Shown here: positions 1 to 5,455 of the stretch, one piece after another
How positions within the stretch are numbered: the stretch's first letter is position 1
How the letters are laid out: every line of letters starts with the position of its first letter
From: JBBIJR01 sp037445875
GTDB taxonomy: Bacteria; CLD3; SB21
Reading direction: 5' to 3'
Length of the DNA stretch: 5,788 nt
NCBI GenBank assembly: GCA_037445875.1
Contig: JBBIJR010000126.1
Coordinates: forward strand, 1-5,788
Notes under the pieces: model-generated
What the model was told of the DNA's origin: nothing
Database searches by the model: none
The model's input: only the letters and a program-made list of their open reading frames with translations
Position numbers and translations under genes: made by a program

Positions 1-1348
1 AATAGCTCAGCAGTCCAAAGACCGACATATACGTGATCCAGGCAATCCACGGGCCGTAGGGCTGCAGACCGACGACGAAGGTCAGCGTGTACGTGAGGGG
101 CAGAAAGATCCCCCAGTTGACACCGATCTCCACGGCCATGACCCATCGAGTATTGCCCGCCCCTTCCAGCGCGGATGAAAAGACCATTCCGGCGGCATCC
201 ATGATCTGAACAACCCCGATCATCCGAAGCGGGAACAGGCCGCTTTCGATGACCGTCACATCGTCCGTAAACAGCCGAAGGATCCATTCCGGAGCCGCGA
301 GGAAGAGCAGTCCAAGACTGCCCATGAAGACCACGCCCAGTTTGGCACTTTCGTAGCCGACTCGTTCGGCCTCATCCGGCCGGCCTGCGCCGAGGCTCTG
401 TCCGATCATAGTCGACGCGGCCACGCCGAAGCCGTAACCGGGCATGAAGGACACGGACTGGATGTTGAGGACGACGTTGACCACGGCGACCTGGACCACA
501 TCGAGCCGGTCCACCATGGCATAGAACACGGCCAGTCCGCCGATCACCATGATTCCCCGAAACGCGTTCGGAGCGGCCAGCCGTCCTATCTCTGCCATAG
601 TCTCGCGGTCCAGATGGGCCCGCAAGCGAAAGAACCCGAAAACGTGCCGGTGCGACGACGTACGCCCACGGAGGCTGTACCAGAGCAGAACTGCGGAAGC
701 GGCCACGAATGAAAGGGCGGAACCCAAGGCCGCGCCGCGGACTTCCAACCGCGGCAGACCGAAGGTCCCGAAAATGAACAGGTAGTTACCTATCACGTTG
801 ACGGTGAGCAGGACGACGGCCGTCGAAAGGAAGATGCGTGTTTTTCCGACGCCGCTGTAGAATCCCCGCATGGCAAAGAACGGCGCGGACAGAACCGGCG
901 CGGGCGCGAGGATACGGATATACCCGGCCGCGTTTTCCAGCACGACGGGATGCGACGTCATCAAGCCCATGATCCACGGCGCACCGGCCCCCATGAGGAC
1001 TGCTCCCGACAAACCTATCAGCAATCCCAGAACGACCGCGTTGTCCGCCACCTTTCCGCACAAGTGGGGCCGCCCTTCTCCGAATCGCCTGGCCACAAGA
1101 GCCTGGCAGGCTACTTCCACCGACCTCGTGACCCAGTTGACCGTCCAGAACAGCAGTACCGCCTCTCCCGTAGCCGCCAACGCATCGGCACCCAGACGGC
1201 CCACCATCACCGTGTCCGTGAGTCCGATCGCGGTGATACTGGCCATTCCGGTCACCACCGGTACGGCCAGGCGAAGCACCTGCCGGCTGAGCACCGGATC
1301 GAGCGTATACCAGGGGACCGAAACGGGGGACCCATCATTGACGGTCAT
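1..1348 (-). CDS. MATE-family multidrug/cation antiporter, C-terminus beyond window
   Basis: The minus-strand frame is open from ATG at 1348 to the left edge: 449 codons plus one base and no stop, so the C-terminal end is missing. MATE proteins are usually about 440-480 residues with 12 membrane helices, so nearly all of it is here. They export drugs or metabolites across the inner membrane using a Na+ or H+ gradient. Visible signatures are TDTVMVGRLGADALAA at residues 44-59 (first-helix acidic region, D45), the mid-protein RGFYSGVGKTR (161-171), and the second-half repeat GYGFGVAASTMIGQSLGAGR (304-323), followed by SALEGAGNTR (392-401). Hydrophobic stretches alternate throughout in the two-lobed pattern. 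The start overlaps the end of the upstream ATPase gene by 14 bases, with GGAG four bases before the ATG, so translational coupling is likely. Family assignment is firm. Substrate and NorM/DinF subtype cannot be told. Confidence 0.93.
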   Translation of the reverse strand, partial: MTVNDGSPVSVPWYTLDPVLSRQVLRLAVPVVTGMASITAIGLTDTVMVGRLGADALAATGEAVLLFWTVNWVTRSVEVACQALVARRFGEGRPHLCGKVADNAVVLGLLIGLSGAVLMGAGAPWIMGLMTSHPVVLENAAGYIRILAPAPVLSAPFFAMRGFYSGVGKTRIFLSTAVVLLTVNVIGNYLFIFGTFGLPRLEVRGAALGSALSFVAASAVLLWYSLRGRTSSHRHVFGFFRLRAHLDRETMAEIGRLAAPNAFRGIMVIGGLAVFYAMVDRLDVVQVAVVNVVLNIQSVSFMPGYGFGVAASTMIGQSLGAGRPDEAERVGYESAKLGVVFMGSLGLLFLAAPEWILRLFTDDVTVIESGLFPLRMIGVVQIMDAAGMVFSSALEGAGNTRWVMAVEIGVNWGIFLPLTYTLTFVVGLQPYGPWIAWITYMSVFGLLSY

Positions 1349-2240
1349 GACGCTCCGGCGCTCGAACCAGCTCCATAAAAATATCCTCCAACGTCGGGCG
1401 GACTCGCTCGATACTTTCGACACCGTTCTCTTCGGACAGCCTTCGCAGGAGCGTACCAAAGGTCATCCCGGCAGGCAGCGTCCCCTCGACGCCGTCGGAT
1501 GTTCGAGAGCAATTGTCCAGCACATCGGCCAACAGCGCAGCCGCCTGGTCGGAACACACGATCCGCACGTGTCCGCGGTCGTACGCGGTCCGCAATTCGG
1601 ACAGGTTGCCTCGCAGAACGGCCCGGCCTTTGTGCAGGATGCAGATGCGTTCACATAATTTTTCAACATGGTCCATCTGGTGGGCGGACAGAAGGACGGC
1701 GCGACCCGCCGCCTGCTGCTCGCGAATGATGTCTCGAAACAGGATCTGATTGACCGGATCGAGACCGGAGAAAGGTTCGTCGAGAATGAGCAGGTCCGGT
1801 TCATGCAGCAGGGCGGCGATCCATTGCACTTTCTGCTGAAGGCCCTTGGACAGTTCCTCGGAGCGGGCCCGCCGGTACGGGAGGAGGTCGAAACGGTCCA
1901 GCCAGGGGTCGATCCGGCGCAGGGCCTCTCGATCGGCGAGGCCTTTCAACCCTGCGAAGTACACCAGCAGGTCCGCCACGCGTCCCTTGCGGTACAGGCC
2001 TCGTTCTTCGGGCAAGTAACCTATCCGGTCGGTGACCGCGCGCGTGATGGGCCGATCGTTCAGTCTTATGTATCCTTGATCCGTGTCGATCATCCGGATG
2101 ATCATACGGATCGTTGTCGTCTTTCCGGCGCCGTTGGGACCGAGAAGGCCGAACACTTCGCCCCGATGAACCTCGACGCTCAGATCGTCTACAGCCGTCA
2201 GTGCATCAAACCGTTTCGTGACATGTTCAAGTCGCAGCAT
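1335..2240 (-). CDS. ABC transporter ATP-binding protein, NatA/YhaQ-like (ABC-2 exporter type)
   Basis: A 301-residue cytoplasmic ATPase that would power an ABC-2 type exporter. All nucleotide-binding motifs are present: Walker A GPNGAGKT (34-41), signature LSKGLQQKV (130-138), Walker B LLILDEP (150-156), D-loop SGLD (158-161) and switch histidine H187. At the Q-loop the sequence reads GYLPEERGLY (74-83), with acidic residues instead of glutamine; this is the usual form in NatA/YhaQ-type ATPases, so it is not a defect. The last ~90 residues, ending around PTLEDIFMELV, resemble the C-terminal DUF4162 domain of that subgroup. The ATG at 2240 has a modest GGTGGG just upstream and lies only 10 bases beyond a terminator. 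The gene overlaps the MATE gene by 14 bases. No ABC-2 permease is encoded in the window, so the partner must lie elsewhere, perhaps beyond the left edge. The substrate is unknown. Confidence 0.93.
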   Translation of the reverse strand: MLRLEHVTKRFDALTAVDDLSVEVHRGEVFGLLGPNGAGKTTTIRMIIRMIDTDQGYIRLNDRPITRAVTDRIGYLPEERGLYRKGRVADLLVYFAGLKGLADREALRRIDPWLDRFDLLPYRRARSEELSKGLQQKVQWIAALLHEPDLLILDEPFSGLDPVNQILFRDIIREQQAAGRAVLLSAHQMDHVEKLCERICILHKGRAVLRGNLSELRTAYDRGHVRIVCSDQAAALLADVLDNCSRTSDGVEGTLPAGMTFGTLLRRLSEENGVESIERVRPTLEDIFMELVRAPERHDRQ

Positions 2241-2249
2241 GATCCCACC

Positions 2250-2277
2250 AAAATAAAAACGGGTTCTGAATCGTCAA
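2250..2277 (-). promoter_or_regulatory. Possible promoter for the ATPase-MATE pair, embedded in the terminator
   Basis: On the minus strand TTGACG (2277-2272) stands 16 bases from TATTTT (2255-2250), matching the sigma-70 consensus at 5/6 and 4/6 positions. Initiation about seven bases after the -10 box would fall near 2243, giving an almost leaderless mRNA for the ATG at 2240. The boxes are built from the terminator stem and its T-run, so the match could be chance. Confidence 0.3.
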
Positions 2278-2284
2278 AACCCGT
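2251..2284 (-). terminator. Intrinsic terminator after the inositol-phosphate synthase gene
   Basis: Read on the minus strand, ACGGGTTTTGA pairs with TCAGAACCCGT around a CGAT loop: 11 pairs, one of them a G-U. It is followed at once by TTTTATTT. This is a textbook rho-independent terminator lying 31 bases after the synthase stop codon. It ends 10 bases before the ATPase start codon, so it separates the inositol module from the ATPase-MATE pair, or attenuates readthrough into it. On the plus strand the stem is not followed by a T-run, so it should act in one direction only. Confidence 0.85.
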
Positions 2285-2315
2285 CCTTTCCAGAAGCCGC
2301 TCGAGGCCCTCGGGT

Positions 2316-3629
2316 TCAGTCGTAGTACTCCAACCCCAGATGCGTGATCAACTCCTCGCCTTTCAACCACCGAAGCGTGTTCTTCAACTTCATCAGCTGT
2401 ATGAACAGATCGTGTTCGGGATAAACGGAGGCCGCGTGCATCGGGCTCTTGAAATAGAAAGAGAGCCATTCCTGGATACCGCGGAACCCGCTCCGGCCAG
2501 CCAGGTCGAGGAAGAGCGCCAGATCCAGTACGATGGGGGCCGCGAGGATCGAATCGCGACACAGGAAGTCCACTTTGATCTGCATCGGATATCCCAGCCA
2601 TCCGAAAATGTCGATGTTGTCCCAGCCTTCCTTGTTGTCCCCTCTCGGCGGATAATAGTTGATTCGGACGACGTGGGATATCTTGCCGTACAAGTCCGCG
2701 TACACCTCCGGCTGGAGGATGTACTCGAGGACGGAGAGCTTGCTTTCTTCCTTGGTTTTGAAGGACTCCGGGTCGTCGAGGACCTCGCCGTCCCGATTGC
2801 CAAGTATGTTGGTGGAGTACCAGCCATGGAGTCCCAGCAGACGGGCCTTGAAACCCGGCGCCAGGATTGTCTTCATCAGCGTCTGGCCCGTTTTGAAATC
2901 CTTGCCGGCCACCGGGACCTTGTTACGAACGGCCAAATCCACGAGCGCAGCCACGTCGGCCGAGAGGTTGGGGGCGCCGTTGGCGTAGGGGATTTTTTCC
3001 TGGATGGCCGCGTAAGCATAGATCATGCTGCTCGGAATGTTTGGATCGTTCTCCTTCAGTCCCTTCTCAAAGGCATCCAGCGTCTGATGAACGTCGGTCG
3101 GTTTGATGAACACTTCCGTGGAACCGCACCAGACCATCACGAGCCGGTCGCAACGATGCTGCTTCTTGAAGTCCTGCATGTCCCGGCGGAGTTGCTCGGC
3201 CAGGTCCATCTTGTTCGACCCCGTTTTTACGTTGGGCCCGTTGAGCCGCTTGACGTACTTCTGGTCGAACACGGCCTTCATGGGGCGTATGGCTTCCAGT
3301 TCCGGTTGGACCTCCCGCAGTAGATCCTTTTCCAATACGCCGGCCTTCAGCGCGGCTTGGAACGCGTTGTCCTCGAAGATGTCCCAGCCGCCGAATACGA
3401 CGTTACGCAGGTCTACCAGTGGAATGAATTCCCTGACCATCGGCACTCGACGGTCGGTACGTTTGCCGAGGCGGATCGTGCCCATCTGAGTGAGGGACCC
3501 GATGGGTTTGGCGAGACCCTTGTTGATGGCAAGGACCCCGGCAATCATGGTCGTGGAAACGGCTCCGAGTCCGGGCAGGAGGATGCCCAGACGCCCGTCG
3601 GCCTTTTGGATTTCTACCGGTCGCTGCAC
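2316..3629 (-). CDS. ino1: Inositol-3-phosphate synthase (myo-inositol-1-phosphate synthase)
   Basis: NAD-dependent cytoplasmic enzyme that converts D-glucose-6-phosphate to 1D-myo-inositol 3-phosphate, the only de novo route to inositol. The 437-residue protein has the glycine-rich nucleotide loop LPGLGAVSTT (18-27), NGAPNLSAD (217-225), the active-site segment GKDFKTGQTLMKT (242-254; GDDFKSGQTK in eukaryotic enzymes), STNILGNRDG (272-281; SYNHLGNNDG in eukaryotes), and KVDFLCRDSILAAPIVLDL (352-370), which matches the conserved EDSLLAAPIILDL region. Lysines expected in catalysis (K246, K352) are present. It is shorter than yeast Ino1 (533) and longer than the actinobacterial enzymes (about 360), in line with Bacteroidota-type proteins. 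The start is GTG, supported by AAGGAG seven bases upstream. It follows the CDP-alcohol transferase gene by 30 bases, indicating one operon for inositol lipid synthesis, and ends at a strong terminator. Function is secure by motif. Confidence 0.95.
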   Translation of the reverse strand: MQRPVEIQKADGRLGILLPGLGAVSTTMIAGVLAINKGLAKPIGSLTQMGTIRLGKRTDRRVPMVREFIPLVDLRNVVFGGWDIFEDNAFQAALKAGVLEKDLLREVQPELEAIRPMKAVFDQKYVKRLNGPNVKTGSNKMDLAEQLRRDMQDFKKQHRCDRLVMVWCGSTEVFIKPTDVHQTLDAFEKGLKENDPNIPSSMIYAYAAIQEKIPYANGAPNLSADVAALVDLAVRNKVPVAGKDFKTGQTLMKTILAPGFKARLLGLHGWYSTNILGNRDGEVLDDPESFKTKEESKLSVLEYILQPEVYADLYGKISHVVRINYYPPRGDNKEGWDNIDIFGWLGYPMQIKVDFLCRDSILAAPIVLDLALFLDLAGRSGFRGIQEWLSFYFKSPMHAASVYPEHDLFIQLMKLKNTLRWLKGEELITHLGLEYYD

Positions 3630-3636
3630 GCGGTGT

Positions 3637-3642
3637 CTCCTT
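3637..3642 (-). promoter_or_regulatory. Ribosome binding site fixing the GTG start of the inositol-phosphate synthase
   Basis: AAGGAG on the minus strand, seven bases before GTG at 3629, in the 30-base gap after the upstream stop codon. The next in-frame ATG (residue 28) lies beyond the glycine-rich NAD loop, so the GTG start is required. Confidence 0.75.
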
Positions 3643-3659
3643 GGCTTGCGGCCCTGAGG

Positions 3660-4403
3660 TCAGGCCATCGGTTCGTGGATCAGTGAGGGCTCGCGCGCTT
3701 CTGTACCTTCCTCTTCCATGCTTTGGCGGTAGCTGTGCAGCATACGCTGAATCGAAGTGAAATTCGACAGAATCGCAACGACGAAAACCGGCACCGTAAA
3801 CAAATAGATGGGTTTGAACAGCTCGATCGTCCCGTACACGAATACGTACGACGGGTCGATGAAGAACACGGAGAGGCCGCAAAACAACGATCCCACTCCG
3901 AGCCAGACGATCCGTTCCGCGCGCTGCATCAGGCCCACTTTGCACTCGAGCCGCAGTCCTTCCGATCGGGCGCGGATGTAACTTACCATCGTCGAGCCGC
4001 CGAGCGCTACAAAACAGAAGATCGACGTGTAAAAATAGCCCTGAGCGATAAGATAATATCCCATCCCGATGAACATGATTACTTCGCTGTACCGGTCGAG
4101 GACCGAGTCGTACAGGGCCCCGAATCGCGTGGACAGACCTGCCGCTCGCGCGACTTTTCCGTCCATAATGTCGCAAATGCCCCCCAGGATGACGAGCACA
4201 CCGCCCCATCCCACGTATTCCAGGTCCTCTCGCGTCCCGTATATGGCCCCGAGCGCAAACGAAAGCGCTGCCCCCATGTTCAGCAGCAATCCCATCGTGG
4301 TGAACCAGTTCGGGTTGATGCGGGATCGGATGAAGTAGTTGATGAGAGGCTGGATGATCCGGAGGAAATTATCCTGAACGGCCTTCGGCAGCATGAAGCT
4401 CAT
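3660..4403 (-). CDS. CDP-alcohol phosphatidyltransferase, probable phosphatidylinositol-phosphate synthase
   Basis: A 247-residue integral inner-membrane enzyme with the complete CDP-alcohol phosphotransferase signature: D78, D81-G82, A85-R86, G95, D99 and D103 at exactly canonical spacing. These acidic residues bind the two metal ions and the CDP-lipid. Hydrophobic helices lie around 35-55, 66-80, 107-121, 123-140, 166-182 and 196-213. The loop SYIRARSEGL (141-150) with QRAER (160-164) resembles the basic inositol-phosphate site of actinobacterial phosphatidylinositol-phosphate synthases (YVKARAEG...RAER). The acidic, Glu-rich tail (229-247) lacks hydrophobicity. The inositol-phosphate synthase gene directly downstream supports inositol-phosphate as the alcohol acceptor, with CDP-diacylglycerol (or a related lipid) as donor. 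The ATG at 4403 has AGGA rather far (13 bases) upstream; a second ATG three codons in is an alternative. Family is certain. Acceptor specificity is inferred; phosphatidylglycerophosphate synthesis is less likely. Confidence 0.9.
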   Translation of the reverse strand: MSFMLPKAVQDNFLRIIQPLINYFIRSRINPNWFTTMGLLLNMGAALSFALGAIYGTREDLEYVGWGGVLVILGGICDIMDGKVARAAGLSTRFGALYDSVLDRYSEVIMFIGMGYYLIAQGYFYTSIFCFVALGGSTMVSYIRARSEGLRLECKVGLMQRAERIVWLGVGSLFCGLSVFFIDPSYVFVYGTIELFKPIYLFTVPVFVVAILSNFTSIQRMLHSYRQSMEEEGTEAREPSLIHEPMA

Positions 4404-4454
4404 GTCGGTTAACTTATCCTCGATGCCATCTGTCTACGCTGGATAATCGTAGCG

Positions 4455-4483
4455 AATGTAGGATGCTAAGCCTTAAAAATCAA
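4455..4483 (-). promoter_or_regulatory. Candidate promoter of the inositol-lipid operon
   Basis: On the minus strand TTGATT (4483-4478) and TACATT (4460-4455) are separated by 17 bases, each matching the sigma-70 consensus at 4 of 6 positions. Initiation near 4448 would leave a leader of about 45 bases before the ATG at 4403. Nothing better placed is visible upstream of the operon. If the host uses Bacteroidota-type promoters (TAnnTTTG at -7) this match would not apply. Confidence 0.45.
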
Positions 4484-4503
4484 GGTAAAAGCCCCCCGCC
4501 CGC

Positions 4504-4538
4504 ACAAAAAACGGTTGCGTGAGTCCGTTCGTTTTTGT
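4504..4538. repeat. A/T-rich inverted repeat in the divergent region
   Basis: The left arm ACAAAAAACGG (4504-4514) is complementary to CCGTTCGTTTTTGT (4525-4538) except for a three-base bulge, with a 10-base spacer. It straddles the rightward -35 box and reaches the first base of the -10 box. In RNA it would make a weak hairpin. As DNA it could be a regulator site, or a terminator-like element insulating the two divergent units. Confidence 0.4.
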
Positions 4539-4543
4539 ATGAT
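4515..4543 (+). promoter_or_regulatory. Candidate promoter of the rightward secreted-protein genes
   Basis: TTGCGT (4515-4520) and TATGAT (4538-4543) are spaced by 17 bases. The -10 box matches 5 of 6 consensus positions and the -35 box 3 of 6. Initiation near 4550 gives a leader of about 28 bases containing the GAGGAG ribosome site (4564-4569) eight bases before the ATG at 4578. Confidence 0.5.
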
Positions 4544-4561
4544 GGAGTGATCATTCATCAT
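4539..4561. promoter_or_regulatory. Possible operator: imperfect palindrome over the rightward -10 box and start site
   Basis: ATGATG (4539-4544) mirrors CATCAT (4556-4561) around a central TGATCA (4548-4553), with a single unpaired base. The placement across the -10 box and expected start point suits a repressor site. Compared with the Fur consensus, the 19-base core 4541-4559 matches only about half the positions, so no regulator is named. Confidence 0.35.
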
Positions 4562-4577
4562 GTGAGGAGCCTCTTTT

Positions 4578-4994
4578 ATGAGCCGACTGATCAGCGCTGT
4601 CGCCCTCAGCATTCTGTGTTCCCTGGCCGCCGCGGCCCAGGACCTTTCCAAAGAACTAAGCAAGTTGGATCCGCTGGCCCAGACGGCCATCGTCGATGAC
4701 TACGGCAAGAAACACGCGGAGCAGCTGGCTCGCGGTCATGAAGAACGCCTCGCTGAGCTGGAAAAGGCCGGCGTCAAACTCGTCCGTGCAGACGTTACCC
4801 TCACGGTCGATCAGCCTACGAAAGTCGCCTTTGCGTGGCCGGTCGCGGCCGGTCAGAAACTGTCCGACAAGTCCCGGCTCAAGCGCGACCCCCACGTCTT
4901 CACGTTGTACCCCCGCAAGGATCCGTCCGGAAACGATGTGCCGCAGCAATGGCAGTTGTCGTATAAAGACGGAACCGCAAAGGCGATTCCGTAG
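4578..4994 (+). CDS. Small secreted/periplasmic protein of unknown function
   Basis: A 138-residue product I do not recognise. A clear Sec signal peptide occupies residues 1-20 (basic MSR, hydrophobic core, then AAAA before Q21; probable cleavage AAA-Q). The mature protein is hydrophilic. Residues about 25-66 are charged and probably alpha-helical (DDYGKKHAEQLARGHEERLAELEKAG contains coiled-coil-like Leu/Ala spacing); residues 67-138 look beta-rich (VRADVTLTV, TKVAFAWPV, HVFTLYPR, QWQLSYKDG). There are no cysteines in the mature chain and no lipobox, so it is not a lipoprotein. The ATG is supported by GAGGAG eight bases upstream and by the candidate promoter at 4515-4543. It lies nine bases before the His/Cys-rich gene and probably starts an envelope-protein operon. 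Function can be guessed only from that context. Confidence 0.8.
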   Translation: MSRLISAVALSILCSLAAAAQDLSKELSKLDPLAQTAIVDDYGKKHAEQLARGHEERLAELEKAGVKLVRADVTLTVDQPTKVAFAWPVAAGQKLSDKSRLKRDPHVFTLYPRKDPSGNDVPQQWQLSYKDGTAKAIP

Positions 4995-5003
4995 GTCCCC
5001 ACT

Positions 5004-5369
5004 ATGCGGCGCTCTCCTCCACATAGCCTGTTCCAACCGGCGCTTGCCCTGATCTATCTGCTCCTATCGATCGTCACGCCGTTTTCCGTGTTTCATCGGC
5101 ATGCGCTGCTGTCCCGACTATTTGTTGAACGGGCACCGCTCGAACTGCATGACCGGTCGTGCACCGTCCACATACCACCACACGTCCATTTGTCCGATCA
5201 CTGTCCCGCATGCAAGTTCACCAGCGACCGCAAAGCAGAACCGGCCCTGACTCCTCCGGTCATCCTGGGATCGGCAACAGGCCGGTTCGAAGAAGTTCGA
5301 CTTCGAAGTATCTGCGAAAGCCACCTGCCGGGCCTGTTTGACCGCGGCCCTCCATCTTTCCTTTCCTGA
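5004..5369 (+). CDS. Small membrane-anchored His/Cys-rich protein, DUF2946-like, possible metal binder
   Basis: A 121-residue protein with one hydrophobic segment at about 12-30 (membrane anchor or uncleaved signal) after a basic N-terminus. The exported part carries a dense set of possible metal ligands: H31, H33, H49, C53, H56, H60, H62, H66, C67 and C70, including the DHCPAC motif, then C104 and H107. The C-terminal RGPPSFL is like the xRGPP ending common in DUF2946 proteins, which are short, have a CPxC-type motif and often sit beside metal or copper transport genes. The resemblance is by eye only. The gene starts nine bases after the preceding stop with a weak AGGT, so coupling is likely. 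It precedes a probable outer-membrane receptor or porin by 86 bases. The pattern is not generated by low complexity, which supports a real gene. Which metal, if any, is unknown. Confidence 0.7.
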   Translation: MRRSPPHSLFQPALALIYLLLSIVTPFSVFHRHALLSRLFVERAPLELHDRSCTVHIPPHVHLSDHCPACKFTSDRKAEPALTPPVILGSATGRFEEVRLRSICESHLPGLFDRGPPSFLS

Positions 5370-5393
5370 CCTGATTCTAAACCCATTTTCGTG

Positions 5394-5421
5394 CCGGCCT
5401 TCCACTTGTGCGAAGGACCGG
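5394..5421 (+). other. Intercistronic hairpin before the outer-membrane protein gene
   Basis: CCGG-CCTTC (5394-5402) pairs with GAAGG-A-CCGG (5412-5421): nine G/C-rich pairs with one bulged A and a nine-base loop. No T-run follows, so it is not a standard terminator. It could be an mRNA-stability or partial-termination element between 5369 and the next gene's ribosome site at 5441. Confidence 0.4.
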
Positions 5422-5455
5422 TCATTTGCCAATCGGAACAAGGAAGGATGTTCGT

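Noticed and set aside
74..1348. Frameshift or pseudogene in the MATE gene
   Set aside because: The frame was translated throughout from 1348 to the left edge with no stop, and both halves of the family pattern are intact.
870..1658. Plus-strand open frame of 262 codons
   Set aside because: Antisense to the MATE and ATPase genes, rich in Arg/Pro/Thr, with no recognisable domain or ribosome site.
1668..3323. Long plus-strand open frame (551 codons) antisense to the ATPase and inositol-phosphate synthase genes
   Set aside because: It lies opposite two genes with complete family motifs, spans their junction and the terminator, and its translation shows no domain. It is a by-product of GC-rich codon use.
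3403..4209. Minus-strand open frame of 268 codons in another frame across the two inositol genes
   Set aside because: Arg/His/Gly-rich translation with no motif, overlapping two genes whose catalytic motifs are intact in their own frames.
3723..4412. Plus-strand open frame of 229 codons antisense to the CDP-alcohol transferase
   Set aside because: Very hydrophilic, compositionally biased shadow of a membrane-protein gene; the opposite strand has the perfect CDP-alcohol signature.
4541..4559. Fur-box-like 19-mer
   Set aside because: Only about half the positions match the Fur consensus, too few to name a regulator; kept only as an unnamed palindrome.
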